Below, in pieces: positions 17,478-25,784 of a DNA stretch of 64,000 bases; the first letter of the stretch is position 1; each line of letters opens with the position of its first letter. Position numbers and translations under genes: made by a program. The stretch is from Clostridia bacterium (lineage in GTDB: Bacteria > Bacillota > Clostridia > TANB77 > CAG-508): positions 186,001 through 250,000 of the forward strand of contig JAFRCC010000018.1 in assembly GCA_017404545.1 (NCBI GenBank), given 5' to 3'. The notes under the pieces were generated by a model that was not told where the DNA came from, made no database searches, and worked only from the letters and a program-made list of their open reading frames with translations.

Positions 17478-18713
17478 TTATTCCAGAGCATATTGATTCA
17501 TTTTATTCAATCCGATATTCCTTAACCCAATTTTAACAAATTTATTTTTCATAAAGTACTTCCATATTGTCCCATTTAAATAATTTTCAATCATTATCAT
17601 TTCAATCCCTTTATCTACACCAATATACTCCTTAGAATACCATGCCTTTTTATTTTCAAAATTAAAACCATCCTTGAAACCATATTTTCCCCATAGTTTT
17701 GGTAAATTGTTATAATAATTCTTGATTGCATTCAAACTTTCTTCAGGTAAAAAAACTATTGAACCAACTGCTCCATATGTTGCTATTGTTCCATCATTTT
17801 CAATATTAAGATCTGCATCACATGGTAGAGCTCCAAAACAACAATATCCTTTTGGTCCAATACAAGAAGTTAATCCCCACGAGTTTTCTGAAAAAGTTTT
17901 AAATCTATCTTTGTTATCTATACAATATTGTCTATTTGCTTTTATCGCTTTTATAGAGTTTTCAAACCAATTTATACCATCTTCGTCAATTAAATTTCTA
18001 AAATCTATCCAGGCATGTGAATATTGATATGTAAATAATGTTCCTCCATAAGTATAAATTATATCTTTTATATCTTTATAATCAGCCTTCTTCCTTTTAA
18101 ATTCATAGTACATATCTTTATTTATTTTATGTGTCGTAGAACCCGCTCCTAGTATGTATAACATAAGTTGTTCTGCATACATATCCCATTTTTCCCAAAA
18201 GCCTTTTTCAGGCTTATACCCCATATAAAAATAATTTGTTTTTTTATTAGTGTACCAATTCCAGTTAATATTTTTATATAGCAGCTCTGCCTTTACTTTT
18301 ATTTTCTTGCCAAAATATTCTCCTGCTGTTAGTGCCCCGCATATAAAAATGGCTGTATCTATTATTGAAAGTTCACAATTCCATGCTCTTTTTCCTGTTT
18401 CCATATCTACAAAATGATAAAAAAATCCATTTATTCCATCAACATTGTTAATGAATGTGTCTAGAGTTTTGACTGCTTTATTATATGCTTTTTCATAACC
18501 AATCCATTTATGCTCTACTCCTACTACTAATGCAGCTAGTCCAAATCCAACAGAAGCGACACTTGCAATTTCTTTGTCATAATGGCTTTTATCTCTTATT
18601 AAACCATATCCTTTGCTTCTTTCATTATTGTTACATTCTTTTATGAAATATTTATAGCTTTTTTGTAATTCCTTTTTTAAGATTTTATCTATCTCACATT
18701 TAATAATCCTCAT
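17478..18713 (-). CDS. Glucoamylase-like (GH144/GH162-related, COG5368) glycosidase
   Basis: 411 residues with the (alpha/alpha)6-barrel pattern of the glycoamylase-like family. Diagnostic segments: NCELSIIDTAIFICGALTAG, YFYMGYKPEKGFWEKWDMYAEQ, YSHAWIDFRN, SENSWGLTSCIGPKGY and YGAVGSIVFLPEESLNAI. Acidic residues in the WDMYAEQ and HAWIDFR motifs are the likely catalytic ones. Related enzymes cleave beta-1,2-glucans, but a Trp/His pattern alone does not fix the substrate. No signal peptide is seen, so it would act inside the cell. GGGGG ribosome binding site before ATG 18713. Confidence 0.8.
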   Translation of the reverse strand: MRIIKCEIDKILKKELQKSYKYFIKECNNNERSKGYGLIRDKSHYDKEIASVASVGFGLAALVVGVEHKWIGYEKAYNKAVKTLDTFINNVDGINGFFYHFVDMETGKRAWNCELSIIDTAIFICGALTAGEYFGKKIKVKAELLYKNINWNWYTNKKTNYFYMGYKPEKGFWEKWDMYAEQLMLYILGAGSTTHKINKDMYYEFKRKKADYKDIKDIIYTYGGTLFTYQYSHAWIDFRNLIDEDGINWFENSIKAIKANRQYCIDNKDRFKTFSENSWGLTSCIGPKGYCCFGALPCDADLNIENDGTIATYGAVGSIVFLPEESLNAIKNYYNNLPKLWGKYGFKDGFNFENKKAWYSKEYIGVDKGIEMIMIENYLNGTIWKYFMKNKFVKIGLRNIGLNKMNQYALE

Positions 18714-18800
18714 AATAAAAGCCCCCTAATAATTTTATTATAAAAATTATTAGTAAATACTTCAATGGTAATAATTTCCATGTACATTGGCTCTTAAACT

Positions 18801-18809
18801 TGATATAAT
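18801..18809 (+). promoter_or_regulatory. Extended -10 promoter for the mini-gene at 18850
   Basis: TGATATAAT, a TGnTATAAT extended -10 element, 41 bp before the start codon; no good -35 is seen. Confidence 0.45.
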
Positions 18810-18849
18810 AAAATTACAATTATTATATTGCTTCAGGAGGTAATTTTTT

Positions 18850-19107
18850 ATGAATGCAAACTTTTTTGATTTCATGGCGGGACAGTCGGTTACAATACGG
18901 GAGATAATCCGCCGTAAGAACGATTCTGAGGTTAACCTTGTATGTTTTGAGGTTGCTTTGATTGAAACCTCAGAGATTGTGAAAGTCGATGTTCTGTCTG
19001 AAAAGGCTCATCTCATCCATGTTGGAACAAGTTTCAAATATTCTAGTTCCGGAGATGACATCGGTTATACGATCTGGAAAAACGGCATTGGGCCTATTGA
19101 AATCTAA
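18850..19107 (+). CDS. Isolated 85-residue protein of foreign composition (mini-gene 1)
   Basis: ATG preceded by AGGAGGTAATTTTTT. The codon use (CGG, GCG, CGC, GTC) and about 43% GC stand out against about 28% in the genes around it. The predicted product is a soluble alpha/beta protein containing MAGQSVTIREIIRRKND, with no motif I recognise. It is on the plus strand among minus-strand genes, with its own promoter. Similar isolated, GC-rich mini-genes occur at 45810, 54326 and 62902. Possibly acquired from a phage or another genome. Confidence 0.6.
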   Translation: MNANFFDFMAGQSVTIREIIRRKNDSEVNLVCFEVALIETSEIVKVDVLSEKAHLIHVGTSFKYSSSGDDIGYTIWKNGIGPIEI

Positions 19108-19440
19108 CTTTCCTGCAAAATTACAAAAGGGGACTCTGGATTGAACTATACCCCAAAAAGTAGAGTTCATAAAAAGGGGATTTTTTTTCTTGATAAATCT
19201 AAAAATCTATTTAAAAATGCAGGTGTTCTTACAAATTGGCAAGCAATATAATCGATCAACTTCTTCCAATTATTATAATCTAATTTAAGATATAATTTCT
19301 ACTATACATTTTTCCTTCCGCTCGTCTTACAATATAATTATTAATATATAAAAAATATATCATCTTACTGGGTATTATAATAACATCAAAGGAAAATTTA
19401 TTCAAGATATAGAAAAAGCAAGTAACCATCGTACTCGCTC
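19108..19440. other. Non-coding gap; possible insertion-sequence end
   Basis: About 330 bp with no convincing gene. The part at 19130-19190 (GAACTATACCCCAAAAAGTAG and a GGGG plus T8 tail) resembles the ends of IS3-family elements and may also end the mini-gene transcript. The rest is AT-rich without recognisable signal. Confidence 0.3.
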
Positions 19441-19704
19441 TTATTTATCTCTATAATGTGAACCACATTGAACAATTATAATTTGATTATTTTCAATTTT
19501 ATACACTATCCTATTTTTGTCATCAATTCTTCTGCTCCAGTATCCTGAAAAATTTCCTGATAATGCTTCTGGTTTGCCTAAACCATCATATGCGTTTCTA
19601 TCAATGTCTTTTAGTAATAGATTAATTCTTTTTATAGTTTTCTTATCCTGAGTCTGCCAATATAAGTAATCCTCCCAAGCATCATCTTGCCAAGCTTTAT
19701 TCAT
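19441..19704 (-). CDS. yoeB: YoeB-type toxin (RelE superfamily mRNA interferase)
   Basis: 87 residues, exactly the family length. Signatures: AWEDYLYWQTQDKKTIKRIN, GLGKPEALSGNFSGYWSRRID and the C-terminal CGSHYRDK with the catalytic His and the terminal Tyr/Lys region. YoeB cleaves mRNA in the ribosomal A site. The ATG at 19704 lies inside the antitoxin's last codons (8-bp overlap), so translation is coupled; a longer frame to 19752 overlaps the antitoxin and is unlikely. Confidence 0.93.
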   Translation of the reverse strand: MNKAWQDDAWEDYLYWQTQDKKTIKRINLLLKDIDRNAYDGLGKPEALSGNFSGYWSRRIDDKNRIVYKIENNQIIIVQCGSHYRDK

Positions 19705-19960
19705 CTTCATCCTCCACCAGTTCGTGAACTGTAAGCTTGCCTTCTTCGGCATCTTTTACGGCTTTTTCTAATCTCTCCATATTGGCAGCACTATAGAAAG
19801 GATCAGCTGTTATTTCAAAAGGTATTCTTTGTTCTTTTACTGCCTTTTTCACAAAGATATTAAATGCCGTTGTCATTGTCATTCCTGTATCTGAGCAAAA
19901 TTTTTCAAATTGTTTCTTCAAATCTTCATCTATTCTAATACTAATATTTGTTTGTGCCAT
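19697..19960 (-). CDS. RelB/DinJ-type antitoxin
   Basis: 87 residues. N-terminal ribbon-helix-helix DNA-binding region (TNISIRIDEDLKKQFEKFC, then TMTTAFNIFVKKAVKE), and an acidic C-terminal tail ending VEDEDE that would wrap the toxin. Family members neutralise the toxin and repress their own operon. GAGGAGTG precedes the ATG. The promoter and a matching inverted repeat are just upstream (19994-20040). Confidence 0.93.
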   Translation of the reverse strand: MAQTNISIRIDEDLKKQFEKFCSDTGMTMTTAFNIFVKKAVKEQRIPFEITADPFYSAANMERLEKAVKDAEEGKLTVHELVEDEDE

Positions 19961-19993
19961 TATACTTCACTCCTCTCTTTTATTATTATATTC

Positions 19994-20040
19994 ATTATAT
20001 CATTTTTTATTACATTGTCAAGATATTTCATTACAATGTA
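19994..20040 (-). promoter_or_regulatory. Promoter and probable operator of the relB-yoeB operon
   Basis: Minus-strand TTGACA (20016-20021), 16-bp spacer, TATAAT (19994-19999). The inverted repeat TACATTGT (20011-20018) / ACAATGTA (20033-20040) overlaps the -35 element, as expected for autorepression by a ribbon-helix-helix antitoxin. Confidence 0.6.
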
Positions 20041-20224
20041 TTTATTTTCAAACTTGTAATATTTTATATAATTTGCTTAATATCACTATTGAAACATCAC
20101 TTTTATTATGCATATTTTTACAAACAATATTATTAATTTATAATATTTTACAAATCTAACAAGTTACAAATCCTATGTATCTCAGTGATTATAATACTTT
20201 CTCAAATCCATCCCCTATTATAGA

Positions 20225-20380
20225 CTAAACCGGGGTAAAATCTCCTGGATGCGAAAAAAATACAAGCCACTTACCTCTGTAATCACTTAAGCTTATATTT
20301 CCCATTGTTGTAACCGCTTCAAAATCAGGTGCCATTTGGCCAATTTTTACATTTCCGTTCATCATAACTTCATAATCCAT
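20225..20380 (-). pseudogene. Truncated duplicate of the peroxiredoxin gene (first 51 codons)
   Basis: The frame starts [18 protein letters not shown] and ends SHPGDFTPV followed at once by TAG, so it stops one residue before the peroxidatic cysteine. The copy is intact in frame where the longer gene at 15382-16060 has its frameshift. Its upstream hairpin and repeat are conserved too. No function is expected for the 51-residue product. Confidence 0.85.
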
Positions 20381-20474
20381 AAAAAAACCTCCAATCATAC
20401 TTGTTGTTATTGTATGATTGGAGGTTTACTTTTGATACACAACACATGATATTTTTGGTACGTGTCCCTAAAAA
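20229..20474. repeat. Dispersed repeat, copy 2
   Basis: Matches 15908-16152 along the peroxiredoxin 5' end, the hairpin and the GTGTCCCTAAAA end. It abuts the 3' end of the next gene (stop at 20468), so that gene's last codons lie in or at the repeat edge. Confidence 0.7.
20385..20427 (-). promoter_or_regulatory. Second copy of the ribosome-binding-site hairpin
   Basis: Same 16-bp arms as at 16064-16106, loop TTGTTGTTATT instead of TTTTATCTATT; followed by seven T and the ATG of the truncated duplicate. Confidence 0.6.
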
Positions 20475-20890
20475 CATTTTATTATTTCTATATAATCCTT
20501 ATATTTAGAATTTTTTAATACATCCTCTATTTTATCTTTTGAATTTTTCTTGGAATATACAATTTCATACGAGGCTTTAAATGGATGATTATTTTTAGTA
20601 TAACTTTTTTCTATTGATTCAGCAGTTATATCATCACCCTCTGACCTAAATTTTGATATTGCTTGTTCAAAGCTCTGTTCTTTATCTATATATGTGACCT
20701 CTTGAACTTCTGGAATATCTGCAATAAATTTTTTTAGATTATCTGCTTCATTTTCACTAATTCCATCTTTCACATATACTATCATTGTATAATTTGTTTT
20801 GCTATTCGTGACAATTAGCATTATTCCTCCTACTAAAATACCTATGAAAGCCATTATTAACAAAATAATTGAAAATTTTTTCATAACCAT
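20468..20890 (-). CDS. Membrane-anchored FtsX extracellular-domain-like protein, without permease part
   Basis: 140 residues: one N-terminal helix (4-28) then a domain matching the extracellular loop of FtsX (MIVYVKDGISENEADNLKKF, VQEVTYIDKEQSFEQA). Full FtsX is about 300 residues with four helices and works with FtsE to activate cell-wall hydrolases; here everything after the loop is missing and the frame ends at the repeat junction, so it may be a truncated ftsX or a stand-alone copy. AAGGAG lies eight bases before ATG. No ftsE in the window. Confidence 0.6.
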   Translation of the reverse strand: MVMKKFSIILLIMAFIGILVGGIMLIVTNSKTNYTMIVYVKDGISENEADNLKKFIADIPEVQEVTYIDKEQSFEQAISKFRSEGDDITAESIEKSYTKNNHPFKASYEIVYSKKNSKDKIEDVLKNSKYKDYIEIIKCF

Positions 20891-20902
20891 CCATCTTTCT
20901 CC

Positions 20903-21739
20903 TTATATCTCTATATTTTTGAAAAACTGTATATACAAAATACGACCATATATATTAATTAATCCTACAACAATACTGTATATAAGTATCAATACTAATT
21001 GCATAATTATGTTATCATTAAAATTAAATAATACTCCGCCCACAAATACGAGCATAATTTTGAAAATCCAATATAAAGCATTCGTAACAATGTATTTAAT
21101 TTTATTTTTACTCATAACTTCCATACTATTTTTTAATATTTCTTTAGCTGATGTATTTTTATCTGAATAGTATGCAATATAATAAGAAAATATATAATCT
21201 AATATTTTTGACATCAAATTAATTAATGAAACTAATATGACTATCAGACCAGCAACTTTAAAAATTATTATTGCAATTATATTAGTATTTGATGACATAT
21301 CAATAAGGTTAAAATATTTTCCTAAATTTTCCAATCCTGTAGCAAACATTACTATAAAAATTCCTATTAGTAACACAATATACCATGGTATTAGTTTCAA
21401 CAAAATATTTAATGTAATTTTCCAAGATTTACCCAAATTATCTATTGCGATATTTATAAACTTAAACATTCCGATTTTTTCATTCATTATTTTAATGTAT
21501 GATGCAACTATACCATACGCGATTGGAATTAAAATAACAATAGTAATAATTCTCATCAGCAATTCATATACTGAAGTATTAGAATCATCCAATATTCCAG
21601 CTCTATTTAGCATAAACGTAAAAGCTATAATAATTGCACCAATACTAGCCAAAGCAATTATTTCTCCAATCATTAAACTAAAATATCTACTAAAATTCTT
21701 ATATAATTCTTTTAAAGATTTCTTATGTATCTCTAACAT
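20903..21739 (-). CDS. Six-helix membrane protein of unknown function
   Basis: 278 residues with about six strongly hydrophobic helices and short loops, cytoplasmic N-terminus (EIHKKSLKELYKNFSRYF). The pattern resembles DUF975-like or glycerophosphodiesterase membrane-domain proteins of Bacillota, but no diagnostic motif is visible. It lies 12 bp upstream of the FtsX-domain gene and the two are probably co-transcribed. GGAGG ribosome binding site. Confidence 0.6.
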   Translation of the reverse strand: MLEIHKKSLKELYKNFSRYFSLMIGEIIALASIGAIIIAFTFMLNRAGILDDSNTSVYELLMRIITIVILIPIAYGIVASYIKIMNEKIGMFKFINIAIDNLGKSWKITLNILLKLIPWYIVLLIGIFIVMFATGLENLGKYFNLIDMSSNTNIIAIIIFKVAGLIVILVSLINLMSKILDYIFSYYIAYYSDKNTSAKEILKNSMEVMSKNKIKYIVTNALYWIFKIMLVFVGGVLFNFNDNIIMQLVLILIYSIVVGLINIYGRILYIQFFKNIEI

Positions 21740-21756
21740 ATTTCTTCCTCCATTTT

Positions 21757-21834
21757 TTAATAATCTACTTCTTTTACATCCTTATCATAAATGGGGTTCA
21801 CTTCAAATGTATCTTCATTTTTATACTTTGACAT
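21757..21834 (-). pseudogene. Possible gene remnant (25 codons)
   Basis: A short frame ending VNPIYDKDVKEVDY overlaps, in another frame, a 19-codon frame that starts MKKKVLIKSI. Together they look like the broken end of a longer gene between the membrane protein and the lipoprotein. Identity unknown. Confidence 0.25.
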
Positions 21835-21892
21835 TCAATTTCTTGTAAGCAATAGATTTTATTAAAACTTTCTTTTTCATTTTACTCTTCCA

Positions 21893-22348
21893 TTATTTCT
21901 CAACTATTCTAGTTGTTATTTGAGGTCCATCTACAATTTTAATATCTTTATCATTGTAGATTTCTTTCATTCTTCGCGAAAATTCTGTTATCCAATCATT
22001 TAATAACATTTTACACTCGTCGTCTGTATGATTGTCACATACATAAATAACTCTTATTATTTGTGTATTCTCTACTTCTTCAAATTGTACATCTCCAATA
22101 GTTCTATATTGCTTTTCAATTACAGTTTTGACTGCACTTGAATTTATTAATTCTTCATATGTACTAAGAAGTTCTCTATTAGGTTTAGCTGTAGTTATTG
22201 TTTGTTTTTCGTTCTGATCTACGCTTTCAATAACTATATTGGCATACACAATTTTTTCTTCTGTTTTCCTTCCGCATCCAGTCAGGATACTAATTATAAG
22301 TATCATTACTACAAATACTAGCGTGAAATTTAATACCTTCTTTTTCAT
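21893..22348 (-). CDS. Lipoprotein with a Wzz/YveK-like segment
   Basis: 151 residues. Lipobox ISILTGCG (Cys25) marks a lipoprotein. The rest, especially RELLSTYEELINSSAVKTVI and the KQYRTIGDVQFEEVENTQIIRVIY part, resembles the outer domain of polysaccharide chain-length regulators (Wzz/YveK), without the C-terminal membrane helix. It may be a diverged or orphan derivative; no polysaccharide genes are nearby. GGAGAG ribosome binding site. Confidence 0.55.
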   Translation of the reverse strand: MKKKVLNFTLVFVVMILIISILTGCGRKTEEKIVYANIVIESVDQNEKQTITTAKPNRELLSTYEELINSSAVKTVIEKQYRTIGDVQFEEVENTQIIRVIYVCDNHTDDECKMLLNDWITEFSRRMKEIYNDKDIKIVDGPQITTRIVEK

Positions 22349-22371
22349 TTTTAATCTCTCCTATTCTGTTT

Positions 22372-22623
22372 TTATTTTGCCATATGAAAACCGCTACCTC
22401 TTCCTTGTATTTGAGGAGCTTGCATTTCGTGATTTTCATTTAATGTTACTTCAAGTTTTGATAAATATTCTGCACATCTTCGATTTCTTTGAATGCGTAG
22501 ACCTGTAGTTTGCTCTACATCATCAATATATACGGATTGACTTGTTGTTATTGTATGATTGGAGTAATATATTTGACACATTGTGTGCATTGCTTTTAGA
22601 ATGTGTCCTAAAAAACACTTCAT
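22372..22623 (-). pseudogene. Remnant gene joined to the dispersed repeat
   Basis: The open frame of 83 codons begins in the dispersed repeat (22532-22618), whose codons are unlikely to be real protein; the 3' part (IDDVEQTTGLRIQRNRR ... GRGSGFHMAK) looks like the C-terminal end of a helix-turn-helix-bearing protein, for instance of Fic type, with its N-terminus lost. Only the last 50 or so codons are of interest. Identification is weak. Confidence 0.35.
22532..22618. repeat. Dispersed repeat, copy 3 (short)
   Basis: CTTGTTGTTATTGTATGATT followed by GGAG, a TTGACACATTGTGTG stretch and GTGTCCTAAAAAA match copies 1 and 2 but only one hairpin arm is present and no peroxiredoxin sequence. Confidence 0.65.
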
Positions 22624-23174
22624 TTTTTATCCTTTTTTTCATCAACTTTAGATACCACCGCTCCACATGATATACCAAATATAATTCCTATAGTTATCCA
22701 TAAAGCCATATTATCTAGTACAATACCCAACATCACACCAAGTAAAATACCTAATATACTTACAGACAAATTTATGCTTCCAATTCTAACTATTCGTGGC
22801 TCGACTATTCTATCATTCCATATAACTCTTTTCCATGTTTCCTCTGTACTTATTATTTCTTTTAGCTCTTCTATAATAACATCTTCAAATGTTTTTATGG
22901 TTCCCGTCTCCACCTCATCCAATGTTACGGATTTATAAAATTTTAAAATAATTTCGTTGCTCTCATTTCTTTCATCTTTAAAAATATATACAGATTTGTA
23001 CTTTTTATCTTTTCTCAATGCGAAAATTATTCCATTAAAATTCTTATTACTCAACAATTCAGAAACTTCGTCAACAACCTTACTGTCTTTGAATTCTAGC
23101 TCAGAAAATTTCTCTATCTGCTTTAAATCTCCACTATTTAACTCCACAGGTTTGTACCCTTTTAAATGATTCAT
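22620..23174 (-). CDS. Membrane protein of unknown function with a cytoplasmic domain
   Basis: 184 residues from ATG 23174, chosen because AAGGAGG precedes it (the frame extends 21 codons further without one). The first 125 residues are a soluble, charged alpha/beta region (KQIEKFSELEFKDSKVVDEV), followed by two close hydrophobic helices (about 132-175) and a lysine-rich tail EKKDKK. The paired helices separated by Asp-Asn resemble small glycine-zipper proteins. I do not recognise the family. Confidence 0.6.
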   Translation of the reverse strand: MNHLKGYKPVELNSGDLKQIEKFSELEFKDSKVVDEVSELLSNKNFNGIIFALRKDKKYKSVYIFKDERNESNEIILKFYKSVTLDEVETGTIKTFEDVIIEELKEIISTEETWKRVIWNDRIVEPRIVRIGSINLSVSILGILLGVMLGIVLDNMALWITIGIIFGISCGAVVSKVDEKKDKK

Positions 23175-23211
23175 TTGTACATTCCTCCTTCTTTTGTTTA
23201 TATCGATTATA

Positions 23212-23529
23212 TCAAACCGTTTTTTTATCTTCAACAACTTTTTTTCTTTGTTGCTTTTTGTATAAGATAAAAAATATAACTTCCATTACCATAATAATAC
23301 ATAAAATTACGTAAACAATAGCTCTCTGAGAATTTTTCTTTAATAGTTCATTCGTATCGTCAGAGCCAAACCAATTGTTTATTACAGCGGAATATACACA
23401 GTTATCACCTACCCAAAACTCATATATTGTTGCATCTGTTACTGGTGGCACTATAACAAAATAGCCATCACCTTTATACTCCTTACTATACACAATAAGC
23501 TTAACATTAGATGCTCCGCTTGTCCTCAT
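23212..23529 (-). CDS. 3' half of a split membrane protein (probable frameshift)
   Basis: 105 residues: a beta-rich segment (NVKLIVYSKEYKGDGYFVIV, FWVGDNCVYSAVIN) then one transmembrane helix and a basic tail. It overlaps the frame at 23507-23758 by 23 bp and has no ribosome binding site of its own. Read together, the two make an anchor, an outside domain and a second helix, a sensible single protein. One-base frameshift is more likely than translational coupling. Confidence 0.45.
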   Translation of the reverse strand: MRTSGASNVKLIVYSKEYKGDGYFVIVPPVTDATIYEFWVGDNCVYSAVINNWFGSDDTNELLKKNSQRAIVYVILCIIMVMEVIFFILYKKQQRKKVVEDKKTV

Positions 23530-23758
23530 TCAAGGCTTGCTGTTTTGCATATTTTATTCCTTTTCCGTCTTCAATATATTTTATATCAGCAATAAGCTGC
23601 TTATAATTTACACTTTTTTTCTGTTCTTCAGAAAAGTTTAATATGCTCTCTATTTGCTTTTTATGTATAATGTTTTCTTTGGTTGTATTTATACATAGAA
23701 TTAAACATAATAAAACAAAAATAGCCCCCAGTACCACACAAATTCTTTTATAATTCAT
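23507..23758 (-). CDS. 5' half of a split membrane protein (probable frameshift)
   Basis: 83 residues starting with a signal anchor (NYKRICVVLGAIFVLLCLIL) and a charged helical region; the frame ends NEDKRSI where the overlapping frame continues. AAGGAG lies before the ATG at 23758. The reading probably continued originally into 23212-23529. Function unknown. Confidence 0.45.
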   Translation of the reverse strand: MNYKRICVVLGAIFVLLCLILCINTTKENIIHKKQIESILNFSEEQKKSVNYKQLIADIKYIEDGKGIKYAKQQALNEDKRSI

Positions 23759-23822
23759 AATTAATCTTGGTCTCCTTAATATTTTAATTTTTATTTTGAT
23801 ACAATCTCTTTGAATATACTTA

Positions 23823-25784
23823 TTAACTTACTTCTCCTCTGGATTTTTTCTGCTCTTCACTAAAATTTTCAATATTAGATATTCCGTATTTCATAATTTC
23901 TGTATAATTACCATATGTAATACCATTTCTTATTGCATTTTGCACAAAATCACTTAATTTTATTTTTTGTGCTCTTACTTCGTTTGGAGAAACTATTGAT
24001 GAACCTTCCATGATTTTCTCACCATCATAAGTAATTACAGGACCGTTATATATATTCGTTGCAGCTCCAATTGCATTTATCCCAGCTACACCATTTAAAT
24101 AATGAATTTTACCTTCACGAATTAATTTTAGTATCGTCTTTCGCGCATTTGGTGTTCTCCTCGTTATTATATATATATCTTGCTTTCTTAATTTTTTATT
24201 TATAATTATTTGATTATGCTCCAAAATACTTGTTACATCTGTATACTGCTCTACTGCATATACTTCCGATAAATCTTTTCCTTCTGGATATTCTTTGGTA
24301 TCCCCTCTGTTTTTTATATTATCTGCTACGTGCTCTGGTACAGATAATGCCTTATCTGATGTCCATTCTCCGTCGAACTCCATATAGTACTCATCTCTAC
24401 TTTTATCATAACATAAACGTATCGATGGAACAAAATCTTCTATTGGAACATAGTATATATATCCAGGTATCTTCGAAATTGCTCTTACTTGCCCATTTTT
24501 CTGTTTACTTATATAAACATTATCTCCTCCAAGTAAATAGCTTTTTTTGCCAATAGGCAACCTACACATACCTTTACCATTTACCCTAGCCATTAAGTAC
24601 GCGTTTGATATAACGCTATCTGTTGATGCGCAAAGCATCTTACCAAAATTTTGAAAATATTGGCTTTTGTTGTACATAGGTTTTAGTTCCATATCTTGAA
24701 GTTGATATGGAGCTATTGTAGAAACATGGTAGAGCATAATATTATTTGATTTTGCCTCTGTTTTAAGCTCTTGCATATACTCTTTAATCATTTGCAAAAC
24801 TGGTGCTGCTTCATGCTCTAATATTTCTCTTATAATATGCATATTACTTAATAGGTGGTCTATTCCTTGTTTTTCAATTTCTAAATCTTCCTGTGGAATA
24901 TATCTATCGTACTCATACCTTCTTATATTTTCGACAAAATTTTCATATATTCTTTCAATAATTTCATTGCTTGTTGAATTTTGAATTTCAGATTTATATA
25001 TTGCTTCCATATATTCAGAAATTCCTTGATTACATTCTTGTAATAATAAAGCTGATTTAACCATCTGTTTTCTTTTAGCTCTCTCTTCTAAATCAGTAGA
25101 CTCATATATATACAAATTTATCTTTCTCCCAATATTGTGAGTTGTCTTTTGAAATGGCTCATTCTGCCTTATAATAAATTGCTCTTTTCCGTTTGATATT
25201 GTTTTAAATCCATCCTCTATAAATTTTTGTACCTGCATAGCATCAATAGCCTTTATTTCATGGCCACCTTGGATTATGTACAATAAATCTTCCTCGGCAA
25301 TATCTCCTTCATACTTTAATATTGTGACCATCTCATCATTTTTATCTTTACCACTAAATAATTTTAGATTACCTTCTCCATAGTCTATCAGTCTTGTAAT
25401 TAAGCTCTCAAAAAAATCTCTTTTATCTATGTATGACAAATCACCTGCAAATGCATTAACATAGTTCATTATGAATTCAATTCTATATTTGTTAAAATCT
25501 TGTGTAGACAATGTATCAATATTTACTTGCGGATGAATAGATTTTATATAATCACTAAACTTCTCATGGTTGTACAGCTCCGTTTCAATCTCTTCTACGG
25601 CTTCATCCATGTATATTTGAAAGTCTACATCCTCAACACTTTCTCCTCGCTCTTCTACCATTTTTACGTATTCATCAGACAATCCAAAAGTATATCCTAT
25701 TGCATTGTCTAATCTTTCTATTTCCCATATATCTAAATATGAATATCCTTCAAATTTAGTTCTTGAGTTTCCCTTCATTGGCAT
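23823..25784 (-). CDS. Large protein with ADP-ribosyltransferase-like segment, function unknown
   Basis: About 653 residues from the ATG at 25784, with another ATG at 25778 and a TTG at 25811 as options, none with a good ribosome binding site; the start overlaps the end of the transglutaminase-like gene, which suggests coupled translation. Residues about 340-440 (MLYHVSTIAPYQLQDMELKP ... CASTDSVISNAYL) follow the LYHxS ... L.P ... AS/T pattern of the ART-like 'YHVSP' domains. The N-terminal half is helical and acidic, the C-terminal part holds VYAVEQYTDVTSIL. No signal peptide. Together with its partner it looks like a protein-modifying pair. Confidence 0.5.
   Translation of the reverse strand: MPMKGNSRTKFEGYSYLDIWEIERLDNAIGYTFGLSDEYVKMVEERGESVEDVDFQIYMDEAVEEIETELYNHEKFSDYIKSIHPQVNIDTLSTQDFNKYRIEFIMNYVNAFAGDLSYIDKRDFFESLITRLIDYGEGNLKLFSGKDKNDEMVTILKYEGDIAEEDLLYIIQGGHEIKAIDAMQVQKFIEDGFKTISNGKEQFIIRQNEPFQKTTHNIGRKINLYIYESTDLEERAKRKQMVKSALLLQECNQGISEYMEAIYKSEIQNSTSNEIIERIYENFVENIRRYEYDRYIPQEDLEIEKQGIDHLLSNMHIIREILEHEAAPVLQMIKEYMQELKTEAKSNNIMLYHVSTIAPYQLQDMELKPMYNKSQYFQNFGKMLCASTDSVISNAYLMARVNGKGMCRLPIGKKSYLLGGDNVYISKQKNGQVRAISKIPGYIYYVPIEDFVPSIRLCYDKSRDEYYMEFDGEWTSDKALSVPEHVADNIKNRGDTKEYPEGKDLSEVYAVEQYTDVTSILEHNQIIINKKLRKQDIYIITRRTPNARKTILKLIREGKIHYLNGVAGINAIGAATNIYNGPVITYDGEKIMEGSSIVSPNEVRAQKIKLSDFVQNAIRNGITYGNYTEIMKYGISNIENFSEEQKKSRGEVS

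Noticed and set aside
19948..20136. 62-codon plus-strand frame upstream of the antitoxin
   Set aside because: Tyr/Phe/Ile-only composition typical of AT-rich non-coding DNA and overlaps the relB promoter.
21237..21848. 203-codon plus-strand frame opposite the six-helix protein
   Set aside because: Mirror of a hydrophobic minus-strand gene that has a clear ribosome binding site.
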